From: Anisus vortex
Lineage: Eukaryota; Mollusca; Gastropoda; Planorbidae
Direction: 5' to 3'
DNA length: 64,000 nucleotides
Assembly (NCBI GenBank): GCA_949126835.1
Contig: OX421506.1
Span: 25,939,301 to 26,003,300, forward strand
Of this stretch, positions 45,537 through 55,616 are shown piece after piece. Both the position numbers and the translations under genes were made by a program. The stretch's first letter is position 1; the number at the start of each line of letters is the position of its first letter. The notes beneath the pieces were generated by a model. The model was not told where the DNA came from. It searched no databases and saw only the letters and a program-made list of their open reading frames with translations.

Positions 45537-46399
45537 TTCACAAAGATACCTTAACACAGCAGATCCTAAATAATATAATAAGAATAGTAAAATATAAACA
45601 AGTATTTAGCAGGTTCAATACATTAGATCTATCGATCTTCTATATCTGAATACCAATATTTATAGCCTATTAAATCGTTTGCTCTTCTTCTAAACACGGT
45701 TTATCAACTAAGACGTCTCTCCTCCTACTCATATAAAACTTGTGAAGCTCGAGAAAGACAAGTGAATACACGATTATTTGGGCTTAAGATATGTCAACAA
45801 GAACTGTAGTCTTTTTTTATTCTAAATTACTCCAGCACAAATTAACTAAAAAATTAATATAATATGCTTGAAACACAACATTCAAACAATATCAAACCAA
45901 TAGAATTTTTCTGAAACAATTTTTGTTTTTTAATCTTAGATGCGTTTTTGACAACTATCAATATTGACATAATAAACTATTTATATTTATTTGAACGTAT
46001 GTTCTTTTTCGTTTAGATAAACAAACCCAAACCATTAATTATATAAAAGACATTAAATAATGTAAAATAATATCTTAAAGGTATATATCATGCCAGACTA
46101 ACAGACAAAAACTACATTTGTCTAAAAACGTTTTCCTACAGAGAAGAACATTGAATTGGTAAATATATATTAACACATTCTATTTTTTTTAAACTTATAA
46201 TATCACATACTGTAGTTCTTTTTTTCGATTACAAGACATTTCAGTCAAATTTTAGTCCCACACAGCACCCGCACCTGGGGGGAGGGAGGAAATGAATTCA
46301 TTATACTATAATAATGTGAGCATTTGTTAATCCTTTTAAAATTATTTTACTGACATATCCTATCCTATACTATAATACGAGTTAAAATTGTGTGTATAT
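45537..46399. other. Non-coding stretch left of the palindrome
   Basis: AT-rich; no exon recognised. Its last 35 bp (TATCCTATACTATAATACGA then GTTAAAATTGTG) recur inverted at the centre of the palindrome near 49,527-49,560. Confidence 0.5.
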
Positions 46400-46668
46400 A
46401 TATATATAGTACCAGGTGACCGATCATTCGATCGGTAATAAAGAGCAGGTGCTTGTACCTTAACATCATGTGTATGTAAAACAACAGTGCATAAATTTAA
46501 AAAATACTTCTTTACCAGACCAATAAATTGTAGGCCTATTTGTCTTTTTTCTTTTTTCTACTATGAATAACATGGGCTTTAAATTCTAACAGTCGAAGCA
46601 GATTTTTATTTGTGCAGTCTAATATCTAGATTTTGCCCGATAACCCCCCCCCCCCCGTCCCCCCCCCC

Positions 46669-46714
<46 letters not shown>

Positions 46715-46789
46715 CATTTTAAACCAATAAAAAAACATGTAGGCTAGAGTTGTCAGTTTTAAATCCAACAGAAATATATGTAATTTATG

Positions 46790-47405
46790 TCATTAAATCG
46801 CCAGGCTACATTGAATACATAAAAGTACTGCGCATTTGTTTATGTGCAAGTCTAAAAGAGACTCGGGAACTGCCCTTCTACGCTCGCTCCACTGGCTCCC
46901 CGTGAGTATAAAGTGGCGCTACTTTGCCATCAGTGCATTTTTAATAACGAGTTTCCGTCCTATCTCAAGGCACTAATCAGACCTTATGTCCCGCAAAGAA
47001 CACTTCGTTCTGCAAACTCATCGCTTCTGGAAGAGCCCCGTTTCTCTCTGACGACCGTTGGCCTTAGAGCCTTCTCAGTATCCGGTCCGAAGGTGTGGAA
47101 TCAACTTTCCATTCAACTGAGGCGAACAAGCTCTACTGTTACTTTCAAAAAGAACTTAAAAACTCATTATTTCAATATTTACCTTCGATAACATTTAACA
47201 TGCTTTAGAAACGTACTGTGTTATTTATGGGTTGGGTCGGTTAATGCTACATTTATTTGTTTTGTCTTTTTTTTAATCATCAATTTAGCTCTGTCACCTG
47301 GCCTAGTGTAATATCCGTATTGTTAGTTGTATGTTAAACGCGCTCTGAGCTTACATTATGTTTGTTGGCAGCGCTATACAAATATTATTATTATTATTAT
47401 TATTT
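46790..47405 (+). mobile_element. Truncated LINE 3' end present only in the left arm
   Basis: Encodes LHWLPV near 46,890, then, one frame over, LLCHQCIFNNEFPSYLKALI through GPKVWNQLSIQLRR and LKTHYFNIYL with stop, then a 3' region ending in GCGCTATACAAAT and an ATT repeat. The right arm lacks it at the equivalent point (about 56,785), so it was inserted after the arms formed, or lost from the right arm. Confidence 0.8.
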
Positions 47406-47439
47406 AAAAGACTGAAAATGAAAAGTTTAAATTTAAAAT

Positions 47440-47825
47440 ATCGTGAATTACGTAACAATTTTTAGTTCTTCTACCCCTTCCCCTATTGGTGATTTGGTGT
47501 ACGCTCGTTTGAATCTGTGGCGCCTTCACTGTGGAACGGCTTACCTGAGACACTGAAAAACTCTGTGTCAAAAAAGGCATTCAAGAAGAATTTGAAGACT
47601 TTTCTTTTCAACTAAATTGATCAAATACACATCCATCAGCAAATAAACTTGTTTGAAACTATTTTAAAATGTTATTGTCGTTTCGTGCCTCCATCGGCCG
47701 AAACCTTGTTTAAAACTATTTTAGAGTGTTATTGTCGTTTCGATTTTGTGAGCGCGCTGAGCATGCTTTTATTAGCATGAAATGAGGCGCTATATAAATG
47801 ACCAATTAATTAATTAATTAATTAA
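47440..47825 (+). mobile_element. LINE 3' end (palindrome copy, left)
   Basis: Reads RSFESVAPSLWNGLPETLKN and KKAFKKNLKTFLFN with stop, with a frameshift before it, then GAGGCGCTATATAAATGACC and an ATTA repeat. The reverse-complement copy is at about 56,375-56,760. Confidence 0.8.
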
Positions 47826-49498
47826 CTTTAACAACGGTCAAACTTTCCTATAACATTATGTCAATTTTTTCCAACTCCCTCCCTCAACCCATTCAAGCTA
47901 ACAATGAGTTACGGCCGGCAAATATGTTTGATAGGAATTAAAAAGGTCTACGAATAAATGTAAATCGGGTAAAAAAAATAGGCATAGTCTAACTGGAGAA
48001 TCGAACCCGCTCGCACGCACAGCAGTCCTCTACGTTAACAACTTAGCTAGAGAAGGCACATGTCAGATGTGAAAAGCTATTAGACAGTATATAGGACTAA
48101 ATAAGTCAGTGACACAATAGAGATCGGTGGGGACACAAACACGATCTTTTTATATATAAAGATTTTCAATGTTTTCAATGTATTATTCCAAACATTGTTT
48201 GACAAAAAAGTAAAAAAATATAGTTTGGTGTTAACATTATCTAATATCCTCCATTTGTGTTACTATTTAAAATAAACTATCGCGGCAAAATTAAATATTG
48301 ATTAATTAAAACAATGGTGTGATAAACATTTTTTTTTTTTTTAGCATTAAACTTAAATACTAAATAATTAACGGTGAAATTAGGTTATTCATTTAAAAGA
48401 CTGCATATGAAAAGATTATAATATATATAGGCTACGTTAGATGATGTGTTTAATTCCTTCCCCCCTCCCCCGCCCCTCAATAAAACTAACAGTATATTAC
48501 ACTTCTGGCTATTGTTATAAGGAAAATTTGAATATACTGAATTTACATCTTTTCTAGTTTACCAGATTTCGAATTGACAATGTTAACATATTCTAATATA
48601 TCTTACTTTGGTAGGCCTTTATAAGCAAATCATACAAATTTTTAATGAAACATTCATTGAATTTTTAAAAAAGTGGATACTAATACAGTGTTTATTATTT
48701 ACAGTGTAGAGTATACTGCTACATTGTATGCTATATACAGCGTAGTGTATACTGCTACAGTGAACACTATATACAGTGTAGTGTAATCTGCTACAGTGTA
48801 CACTATATACAGCTATTCATTGTTTAAACACAAACAAGTTTTAGAGGTGGGTTTTTTTCAAAAAATGTCAGATAAAAGAAAGTTAAAAATATACCTTTAG
48901 TTTGATGAAACTTAATCTAATTCTGTTATTTTTTAAACGGCAAACTATTATCTGACTATTAGATAATTCGTAAATATGTATTTGTTTTTCTTTTTTTTTT
49001 AAATTTAATCTAAAATATATTGAAGTTTAATCTAAAATATATTAAAGACGTTCTAATCTAAATAAGCCGCGAGGGCCGCATACTATCATTTGTCCGCCCG
49101 CGCGTTACCCACTGGCTGTAGTTTGGACACCCCTGCATTACATAAACTACACTTGGTCTTGCTTTAAATTATTTCTATCATCGGTGCGCAACAGTAGTTT
49201 AAACAAGAAATTAAACTTCTTTCTGCTGTAGTAAGCCTACGGGTATTCCCGAAACGTCATAACTGCGACGCAACAAAACACCGCTCTTGAAAGCAGCACT
49301 ACATGTGGGTCGAGCAATGGCATGTTTTCACGGCCAAATTCAATTATCTACGATAAATCTAAAGCGTATTTTTGTCTAACGTTCATTTTCGATTTTTATT
49401 TGTGGGGCCGAAAAGCTGTAGATTTTTTTTTAGGTGAAACAAGTCGTGCATTAAAACATGAAGATAATCGTTAGAGCGCTTTTGAAGAAAATTTCCAG

Positions 49499-49500
<2 letters not shown>

Positions 49501-49529
<29 letters not shown>

Positions 49530-49576
49530 CAATTTTAACTCGTATTATAGTATAGGATATATATATGTGTATATAT
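49501..49576. repeat. Centre of the palindrome
   Basis: AT dinucleotide repeats flank CATACAATTTTAACTCGTAT and TATAGTATAGGATATATA, which is the reverse complement of the 35 bp just left of the left arm. Confidence 0.85.
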
Positions 49577-50557
49577 GTCTGGAAATTTTCTTCAAAAGCG
49601 CTCTAACGATTATCTTCATGTTTTAATGCACTACTTGTGTCACCTAAAAAAAAATCTACAGCTTTTCGGCCCCACAATTAAAAATCGGAAATGGACGTTA
49701 AACAAAAATACCCATTAGATTTATCGTAGATATTGATTTTGGCCGTGAAAACATGCCATTGCTCGACCCACGTGTAGTGCGGCTTTCAAGAGCGGTGTTA
49801 TGTTGCGTCGCAGTTATGACGTTTCGGGAATACCCGTAGGCTTACTACAGCAGAAATAAGTTAAATTTCTTGTTTAGACTACTGTTGCGCACCGATGATA
49901 GAAATAATTTAAAGCAAGACCAAGTGTAATTTATGTAATGCAGGGGTGTGCAAACTACAGCCAGTGGGTAACGCGCGGGCGGACAAATGATAGTATGCGG
50001 CCCTCGCGGCTTATTTAGATTAGAACGTCTTTAATATATTTTAGATTAAACTTCAATATATTTTAGATTAAATTTAAAAAAAAAGAAAAACAAATAAATA
50101 TTTACGTATTAATTAATAGTCAGATAATAGTTTGCCGTTTAAATAATAAAAGCATTATATGAAGTTTCACCAAACTAAAGGTCTATTTTTAACTTTCTTT
50201 TATCTGACATTTTATGGAAAAAAAACCAACCTCTAAATCTTTTTTGTGTTTAAACAATGAACAGCTGTATATAGTGTACACTGTAGCAGATTACACTACA
50301 CTGTATATAGTGTTCACTGTAGCAGCATACACTACGCTGTATATAGCATACAATGTACCGTATACCCTACACTGTAAATAATAAACACTGTATTAGTATC
50401 CACTTTTAAAAAAATTCAATGCATATGTTTACGAATGTTTCATTAAAAATATGTATGATTTGCATATAAAGGCCCACCAAAGTAAGATATATTAGAATAT
50501 GTTAACATCGTCAATTCGAAATCTGGTAAACTAGAAAAGATGTATTCAGTATATTCG
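49577..50557. repeat. Right palindrome arm, inner part
   Basis: Reverse complement of about 48,530-49,500, including the hAT-like end (TGCAGGGGTGTGCAAACTAC at about 49,941) and the TACACTGTAGCAG repeats. Scattered mismatches and small indels. It is interrupted at 50,557 by the LTR element and resumes at 55,617. Confidence 0.9.
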
Positions 50558-51516
50558 TGTAGCGTGGCGGGCACTCTACGTGGTTGTTTGGCTCGTGTAG
50601 AGGCTGATTATTGGGATGTCACAGTGAAGTTTGGGCCTTAGAATTATTTATATTTTAGTCCGTTATCCCGCTTGGCTGGCGGGTGCTGTAAGCCTACTGA
50701 ATAGGGTAATTTTTACTACTATATGACACGAGTGCTAATATGTGAGCAGACACAAGAACAATGATTGATTCAATGCTGGGATGAGTTTCAAATACTGTTT
50801 ATTTAGGCATAAACGATAGATAGCAGAAGTTAATCCACAACACAAATTTACAGTGTAAACAGTATATATTTGGATCGACCGAAGACAGGACTGTTTCGTT
50901 CCTTGTCTAAGGCCCCAATACCGTTTCTTATTTCTATCTTAAACCAAGAAGTGCCCTCTGTGGGGGTAGGGGCAATGGGGAGGGGGAGAAGAGGGCGGTC
51001 GGGGGAGGGATACAAAATCTCTTTGATACCATACATACCGACGAGGGCTGTTGCGTATGTGTCAGTTTACGGGGGAAAGAGTTAGGGGGAGGGGTTTCCC
51101 TGGCCACCTGGGCCGACTGTAATAGATTTCGCGTGTAGACGCAAGTTGTTTATCTTGACCAGTGGTCAGTAGCCGGGAGGGGGATCAAAGGGAGGGCTTG
51201 GCGAGGGTGGGGGTTTAGACTGTACATACAAGGGGAGTGTAAACATGTTAAATATATACAAGGGCGGATAACTAAGCTTGTATAATAATAATATAAGGAA
51301 TATATGTATTGATGCATGTACAACAGTTATGGAAGAGAGTAAGTACATTCATACATACAAAATAAAGATACAAGATACAAATACAGTCACACATTCTTCA
51401 TTCATTGGTGAGCACCGCAATGAGCCAGGATTAATTGTAGTTTATAGGTTGGAGCCATAGTGAATAAGTGCCATGGCACCAGGCTGAGCGCTGGCGCTTC
51501 TAGTGAGTTTACCACA
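50558..51516 (-). repeat. 3' LTR
   Basis: 959 bp, nearly identical to the LTR at 54,653-55,611; visible differences are one-base changes in C or G runs near 50,930 and 51,000. Small open frames inside it are not genes. Confidence 0.95.
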
Positions 51517-51631
51517 CCATCCCCCCTTTTACGAGACAATTAGTCAGGCGTGCAATTGTCTGTTTTACTATAAACTTACGGTACTAGTCCTAAGCTAGGC
51601 GAACCCAACGAGAGAAAAGTATGTCTATTGT

Positions 51632-53881
51632 CTATTTGCTACCAGTCCTGTTATTTCTGTTACATGTCCTTTTGAAGGGTCCCCCGAGGTCTATGGGGAC
51701 CCCTTGAAATGGAGTTCCCCCCTCCGCCTGCCGTGATAACGGTACGGGTGGGGTGTAGTAGTTCCGTGACGTGAGTTTGCACAGGTGGCGGTTTACTCCC
51801 ACATGCATGCCTGGCCAGAAGTAATAATGTTTTATCTTACTGAGAGTGGCATTCTGGCCCCGACGACTCCGCCCGACGGAGTCATAAGCGGCCTCTATCA
51901 CTTGCTTACGGTAGGGGGAGGGGACTACTAATTGATTTCTTATTGTCCCATCTGGTAGGGGCACCTGGCGGTATAACAGCTGTCCCTTGAGTGAGTAGTG
52001 GCCTGCTGATCTTGGTTTCCCTTGATAGGTCTTTGCTTCGTTTAGCAGCCTTTTTAGGGTAGGGTCCTCCTGTTGTGCCTTCAGGAATTCTTGATGGGAC
52101 GGGTTTAAGGTCGGCTGGGTGGCGCTAGGTTCGGGGTGTGTCCGGGCGACCACCGACGCGTGGGGAGGTGGGGATCCATAGTGACATGGGGTAAAGTACT
52201 TCTTGCCTAGAATGACATCATACGGCAGGTCTTCTCGCACTGCTAATGTCGCTAACCCGGTAAATTGGGCTGATTCAATGTGCACTAATGCCGTGGGGAG
52301 CGTTTCCACGTGGCCCCATATGCTCTGAATTTGGACAGTGTCCCCGGTGAAGTCGGAGTCGCGGATATATGCCCGTTTGGCTATGCCTTCTGACTCACAG
52401 CCTGTGTCGAACAAATATGAGGCGAGTTTATTATTGATTTTTAGTTTCTCCGTAGAGTTGCTATGGGTCCGGTTCAAGGGCCCGGAGCCTGGGGCGCCAC
52501 CTGGGTAAATCGCGGCGGCGAAACCCAGTAGGGCGGGCTGACGGGTGTTGGGTTCTCTTCGCGGCCGCTCTTGGCTTACCGTTTGAGGGGGTGTAGGGTG
52601 GCGCCCGTCTTCGTACGTAACGGGGCGCCTTAAGTGCTCGGCGTACTCAGGTGTAAAGTACCGGGGGTAGGGCGTTTCTGCCTCTTGCTCCGACAGACCG
52701 TTAGTAGAGTCTTGTCCCGAATGCATGGTAGGTGTCAGAGCACAGAACGCTCCTGTGGGGAAGAAAGGGGTGGGGCCGCCTCTGTGTTTCTCGTGAGCTG
52801 ACGGATTTGTGGGCCCAATGGGGCGGGGTTCTCCACGTGGATTCTGGGGCCGATGTTGACCGAAGTTGGACGTGCGCTGCTGGGGAGTGGGGGGGCTTTT
52901 TGGAGTTTTGTGCCTGTACGCCTCCTCTTTGTTTTTCTCCTGCCTATGGTGATGTGGGTGAGAGGGGGGGTTGGCAAACTCATCCTTGTGGGCCAACATA
53001 TATCGATCGGCGGCCACGATAACCTCGTTTAGTCCCTCTAAACCCCATTCGGCTAAGAACGTTTTAACGGTTCTGGGCATGAGGGACTGTAACTGCTCTG
53101 AAAGAATCAGATCAATTAAGCCTTCATATGTCCTATCCTGATTTGCTAATTCAATCCATTTGTTAAGGTATTTCCTTAGCCTGTCTACCAGCTCTCTGAT
53201 TGACTCCCCCTCTTCTAGTCTGGCTGACCTGAACATACTCTGAAACGCCCGTGCGTTTAACTCAAATTTGTTAAGCAGGGCATTTTTGAGTTGTATATAT
53301 GGGTCCTGATCGGAGGGGCTTAGTTTAGCGTAGACCTCGTAGGTGTCTCCCCTGAGGGTGTGTACTAGGTTCCTGCACCAGGACTCGCGAGGCACGTCGT
53401 GGTACGCCATAGCCTCCTCAAAACGTGTGAGGTAGGTATCGAATTGTTCTTGATTTGGTAAGAAGGTGTCAGTCCAGACGGGCACATGGCGCCCGTTAGC
53501 AAAACCGCTATGAAGGGAGCCGGGTGGGGAAAGGGGTGGGTCGTCTAATTGCCTGTTTCTACCAGCAATTTCTGCTAGTCTAATCTCTTTGTCTGTCTCT
53601 AGTTTTTTTATTTCTAGCTCTGCCTGTCTAGTTTCTCTCTCCCTCTCTAGCTCTGCCTGTCTAATTTCTCTCTCTTTCTCTGCCTGTCTAGTTTTCTCTC
53701 TATCTTCTAGTTCTAATTCTAGTTTCTTCAAGTCGTCCTGTCGACGTTTTTCCTCTATCTCTAATTCTCTATCCCTTCTCTCTAACTGCTCTTGGACGTA
53801 TTTATACACCTCGTCCCCTTGGAGATTCAGTGCTATCGCTTCTTCCCTAATGGCCTTACGAAAGTTAACCAGCTCTGCCAT
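51632..53881 (-). CDS. Gag(SCAN-like)-protease-partial integrase polyprotein
   Basis: 749 residues. Residues 30-110 are a charged coiled coil with repeated RQAELERE phrases. About 140-300 is a Gag capsid region ending in a SCAN-like fold (RSARLEEGESIRELVDRLRK, LILSEQLQSLMPR). A proline-rich linker lacks a CCHC knuckle. The aspartic protease has FDTGC (catalytic D492) and DVILGKKYF (555-563). It runs directly into integrase N-terminal sequence: YYFWPGM (686-692) and PIDLGGPFKR, ending soon after. The HHCC finger is degenerate (AYDS and SRRGQNAT replace the usual histidines; the second cysteine is missing). SCAN-like Gag and protease next to integrase fit Gmr1-type Gypsy elements, where integrase precedes RT. 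The RT half is deleted. Confidence 0.92.
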   Translation of the reverse strand: MAELVNFRKAIREEAIALNLQGDEVYKYVQEQLERRDRELEIEEKRRQDDLKKLELELEDREKTRQAEKEREIRQAELERERETRQAELEIKKLETDKEIRLAEIAGRNRQLDDPPLSPPGSLHSGFANGRHVPVWTDTFLPNQEQFDTYLTRFEEAMAYHDVPRESWCRNLVHTLRGDTYEVYAKLSPSDQDPYIQLKNALLNKFELNARAFQSMFRSARLEEGESIRELVDRLRKYLNKWIELANQDRTYEGLIDLILSEQLQSLMPRTVKTFLAEWGLEGLNEVIVAADRYMLAHKDEFANPPSHPHHHRQEKNKEEAYRHKTPKSPPTPQQRTSNFGQHRPQNPRGEPRPIGPTNPSAHEKHRGGPTPFFPTGAFCALTPTMHSGQDSTNGLSEQEAETPYPRYFTPEYAEHLRRPVTYEDGRHPTPPQTVSQERPRREPNTRQPALLGFAAAIYPGGAPGSGPLNRTHSNSTEKLKINNKLASYLFDTGCESEGIAKRAYIRDSDFTGDTVQIQSIWGHVETLPTALVHIESAQFTGLATLAVREDLPYDVILGKKYFTPCHYGSPPPHASVVARTHPEPSATQPTLNPSHQEFLKAQQEDPTLKRLLNEAKTYQGKPRSAGHYSLKGQLLYRQVPLPDGTIRNQLVVPSPYRKQVIEAAYDSVGRSRRGQNATLSKIKHYYFWPGMHVGVNRHLCKLTSRNYYTPPVPLSRQAEGGTPFQGVPIDLGGPFKRTCNRNNRTGSK

Positions 53882-54652
53882 GGTATGCTGTGGCGCTAAA
53901 TGGCTCCTAACCTAAACTGTCCCTTAATCCAGACAAAAAGCGGTACTCACCAGGTTTATTTCTCAGTCTTCCACACACTCGCACTCTTGTCCCTCGTTGC
54001 GTTGTCGACTGGGGTGACGACACTGGTCTCGTTGATTGGTGTTGATGGTAGAGCGGCCTATAGCGCACTGGTTAATCCGAGTGAATAGAAGTTCGAGTGC
54101 TAATGAATGTTATTGTTTATTTTTGCGCTAGGCACTAACGACACAGGGGCGTGTCTGGTACACTGGTAATCTGGAACGCTGGAACAAGGCGTCTTGAAGC
54201 GGCTAAGGGCGAGCGTTGCCCCGTCGCTAGCTTTTGCTAGCGATGTACGGTAGCCAGGCACTGGAACACTGGAACAGGTAGCAAAATAGTCTACTGGAGC
54301 AGGCGACACCGAGTGTCGGAGCTGTGATGGCCCAGGAGCAGGTGACGGAAACGTCGGAGTGGTGGTAGCGCAGGAGCAGGTGACGGAACGTCAGAGCGGT
54401 GATGGCGCAGGAGCGGGTGACCGATTGTCAGGTCTATGGTTGCGCAGGAGCAGGTGACCAAGTGTCAGAGCTGTAATGGCGAAAGAGCAGATAATATCGA
54501 GTGTCGAATTCTGTACTGTGGTAGCGGTGTCCTGTTGGAATTTCAGCAAACGGAGTGAGCCCCCATCTAAGGGTGCCAAGTTCAATGTGATGACAATAGG
54601 CCCAGGCCTGCAGGGTGTTTGCAGAGTTTCTGATCCCGGCGAGGTCCTCAGG
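53882..54652 (-). other. 5' leader of the LTR element
   Basis: About 770 bp between the 5' LTR and the Gag start. The bases next to the LTR, CCTGAGGACCTCGCCGGGAT on the minus strand, occupy the primer-binding-site position and loosely resemble a tRNA 3' end complement. The tRNA was not identified. Confidence 0.6.
54290..54500. repeat. Tandem repeat in the LTR element leader
   Basis: About five copies of a 41-43-bp unit with GGCGCAGGAGCAGGTGACGG, then ACGTCAGAGCGGTGATGG. Position between LTR and Gag matches a packaging/leader region. Confidence 0.85.
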
Positions 54653-55611
54653 TGTAGCGTGGCGGGCACTCTACGTGGTTGTTTGGCTCGTGTAGAGGCT
54701 GATTATTGGGATGTCACAGTGAAGTTTGGGCCTTAGAATTATTTATATTTTAGTCCGTTATCCCGCTTGGCTGGCGGGTGCTGTAAGCCTACTGAATAGG
54801 GTAATTTTTACTACTATATGACACGAGTGCTAATATGTGAGCAGACACAAGAACAATGATTGATTCAATGCTGGGATGAGTTTCAAATACTGTTTATTTA
54901 GGCATAAACGATAGATAGCAGAAGTTAATCCACAACACAAATTTACAGTGTAAACAGTATATATTTGGATCGACCGAAGACAGGACTGTTTCGTTCCTTG
55001 TCTAAGGCCCCAATACCCGTTTCTTATTTCTATCTTAAACCAAGAAGTGCCCTCTGTGGGGGTAGGGGCAATGGGGAGGGGGAGAAGAGGGCGGTCGGGG
55101 AGGGATACAAAATCTCTTTGATACCATACATACCGACGAGGGCTGTTGCGTATGTGTCAGTTTACGGGGGAAAGAGTTAGGGGGAGGGGTTTCCCTGGCC
55201 ACCTGGGCCGACTGTAATAGATTTCGCGTGTAGACGCAAGTTGTTTATCTTGACCAGTGGTCAGTAGCCGGGAGGGGGATCAAAGGGAGGGCTTGGCGAG
55301 GGTGGGGGTTTAGACTGTACATACAAGGGGAGTGTAAACATGTTAAATATATACAAGGGCGGATAACTAAGCTTGTATAATAATAATATAAGGAATATAT
55401 GTATTGATGCATGTACAACAGTTATGGAAGAGAGTAAGTACATTCATACATACAAAATAAAGATACAAGATACAAATACAGTCACACATTCTTCATTCAT
55501 TGGTGAGCACCGCAATGAGCCAGGATTAATTGTAGTTTATAGGTTGGAGCCATAGTGAATAAGTGCCATGGCACCAGGCTGAGCGCTGGCGCTTCTAGTG
55601 AGTTTACCACA
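54653..55611 (-). repeat. 5' LTR
   Basis: 959 bp, partner of 50,558-51,516. Near identity of the two LTRs implies recent insertion, because both are made from one template at integration. Confidence 0.95.
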
Positions 55612-55616
55612 ATTCG

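Larger units (their letters stand above)
46400..49500. repeat. Left arm of a giant imperfect palindrome
   Basis: From AGTACCAGGTGACCGATC to GAAAATTTCCAGATATAT, this arm is repeated in reverse complement in 49,577-50,557 plus 55,617-57,185. It carries poly-C/poly-A (about 46,645-46,710), a private LINE 3' end (46,790-47,405), a LINE piece shared by both arms (47,440-47,825), a tRNA-like segment, short repeats of the TGCTACAGTGTACACTATAT type at 48,710-48,815, and a hAT-like end (49,066-49,140). Protein-coding genes are absent. Confidence 0.9.
50558..55611 (-). mobile_element. Young LTR retrotransposon lacking reverse transcriptase
   Basis: Two 959-bp LTRs flank a 3.1-kb interior. The host target ATTCG is duplicated at 50,553-50,557 and 55,612-55,616. 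On the minus strand LTRs start TGTGGTAAACTC and end CGCCACGCTACA; a polypurine tract AAAAGGGGGGATGG precedes the 3' LTR at 51,517-51,530. The only long frame encodes Gag, protease and a partial integrase. Only about 115 bp separate its stop from the 3' LTR, so RT and RNase H are absent. It must rely on proteins from a relative. Confidence 0.93.

Noticed and set aside
46640..46711. Gene tail with poly-A (processed retrocopy)
   Set aside because: The poly-C/poly-A tract has no adjacent coding sequence and is mirrored, with altered length, in the other palindrome arm.
51166..51348. A 60-residue minus-strand frame, repeated at 55,261-55,443
   Set aside because: It lies wholly inside the LTRs of the retrotransposon and is duplicated only because LTRs are.
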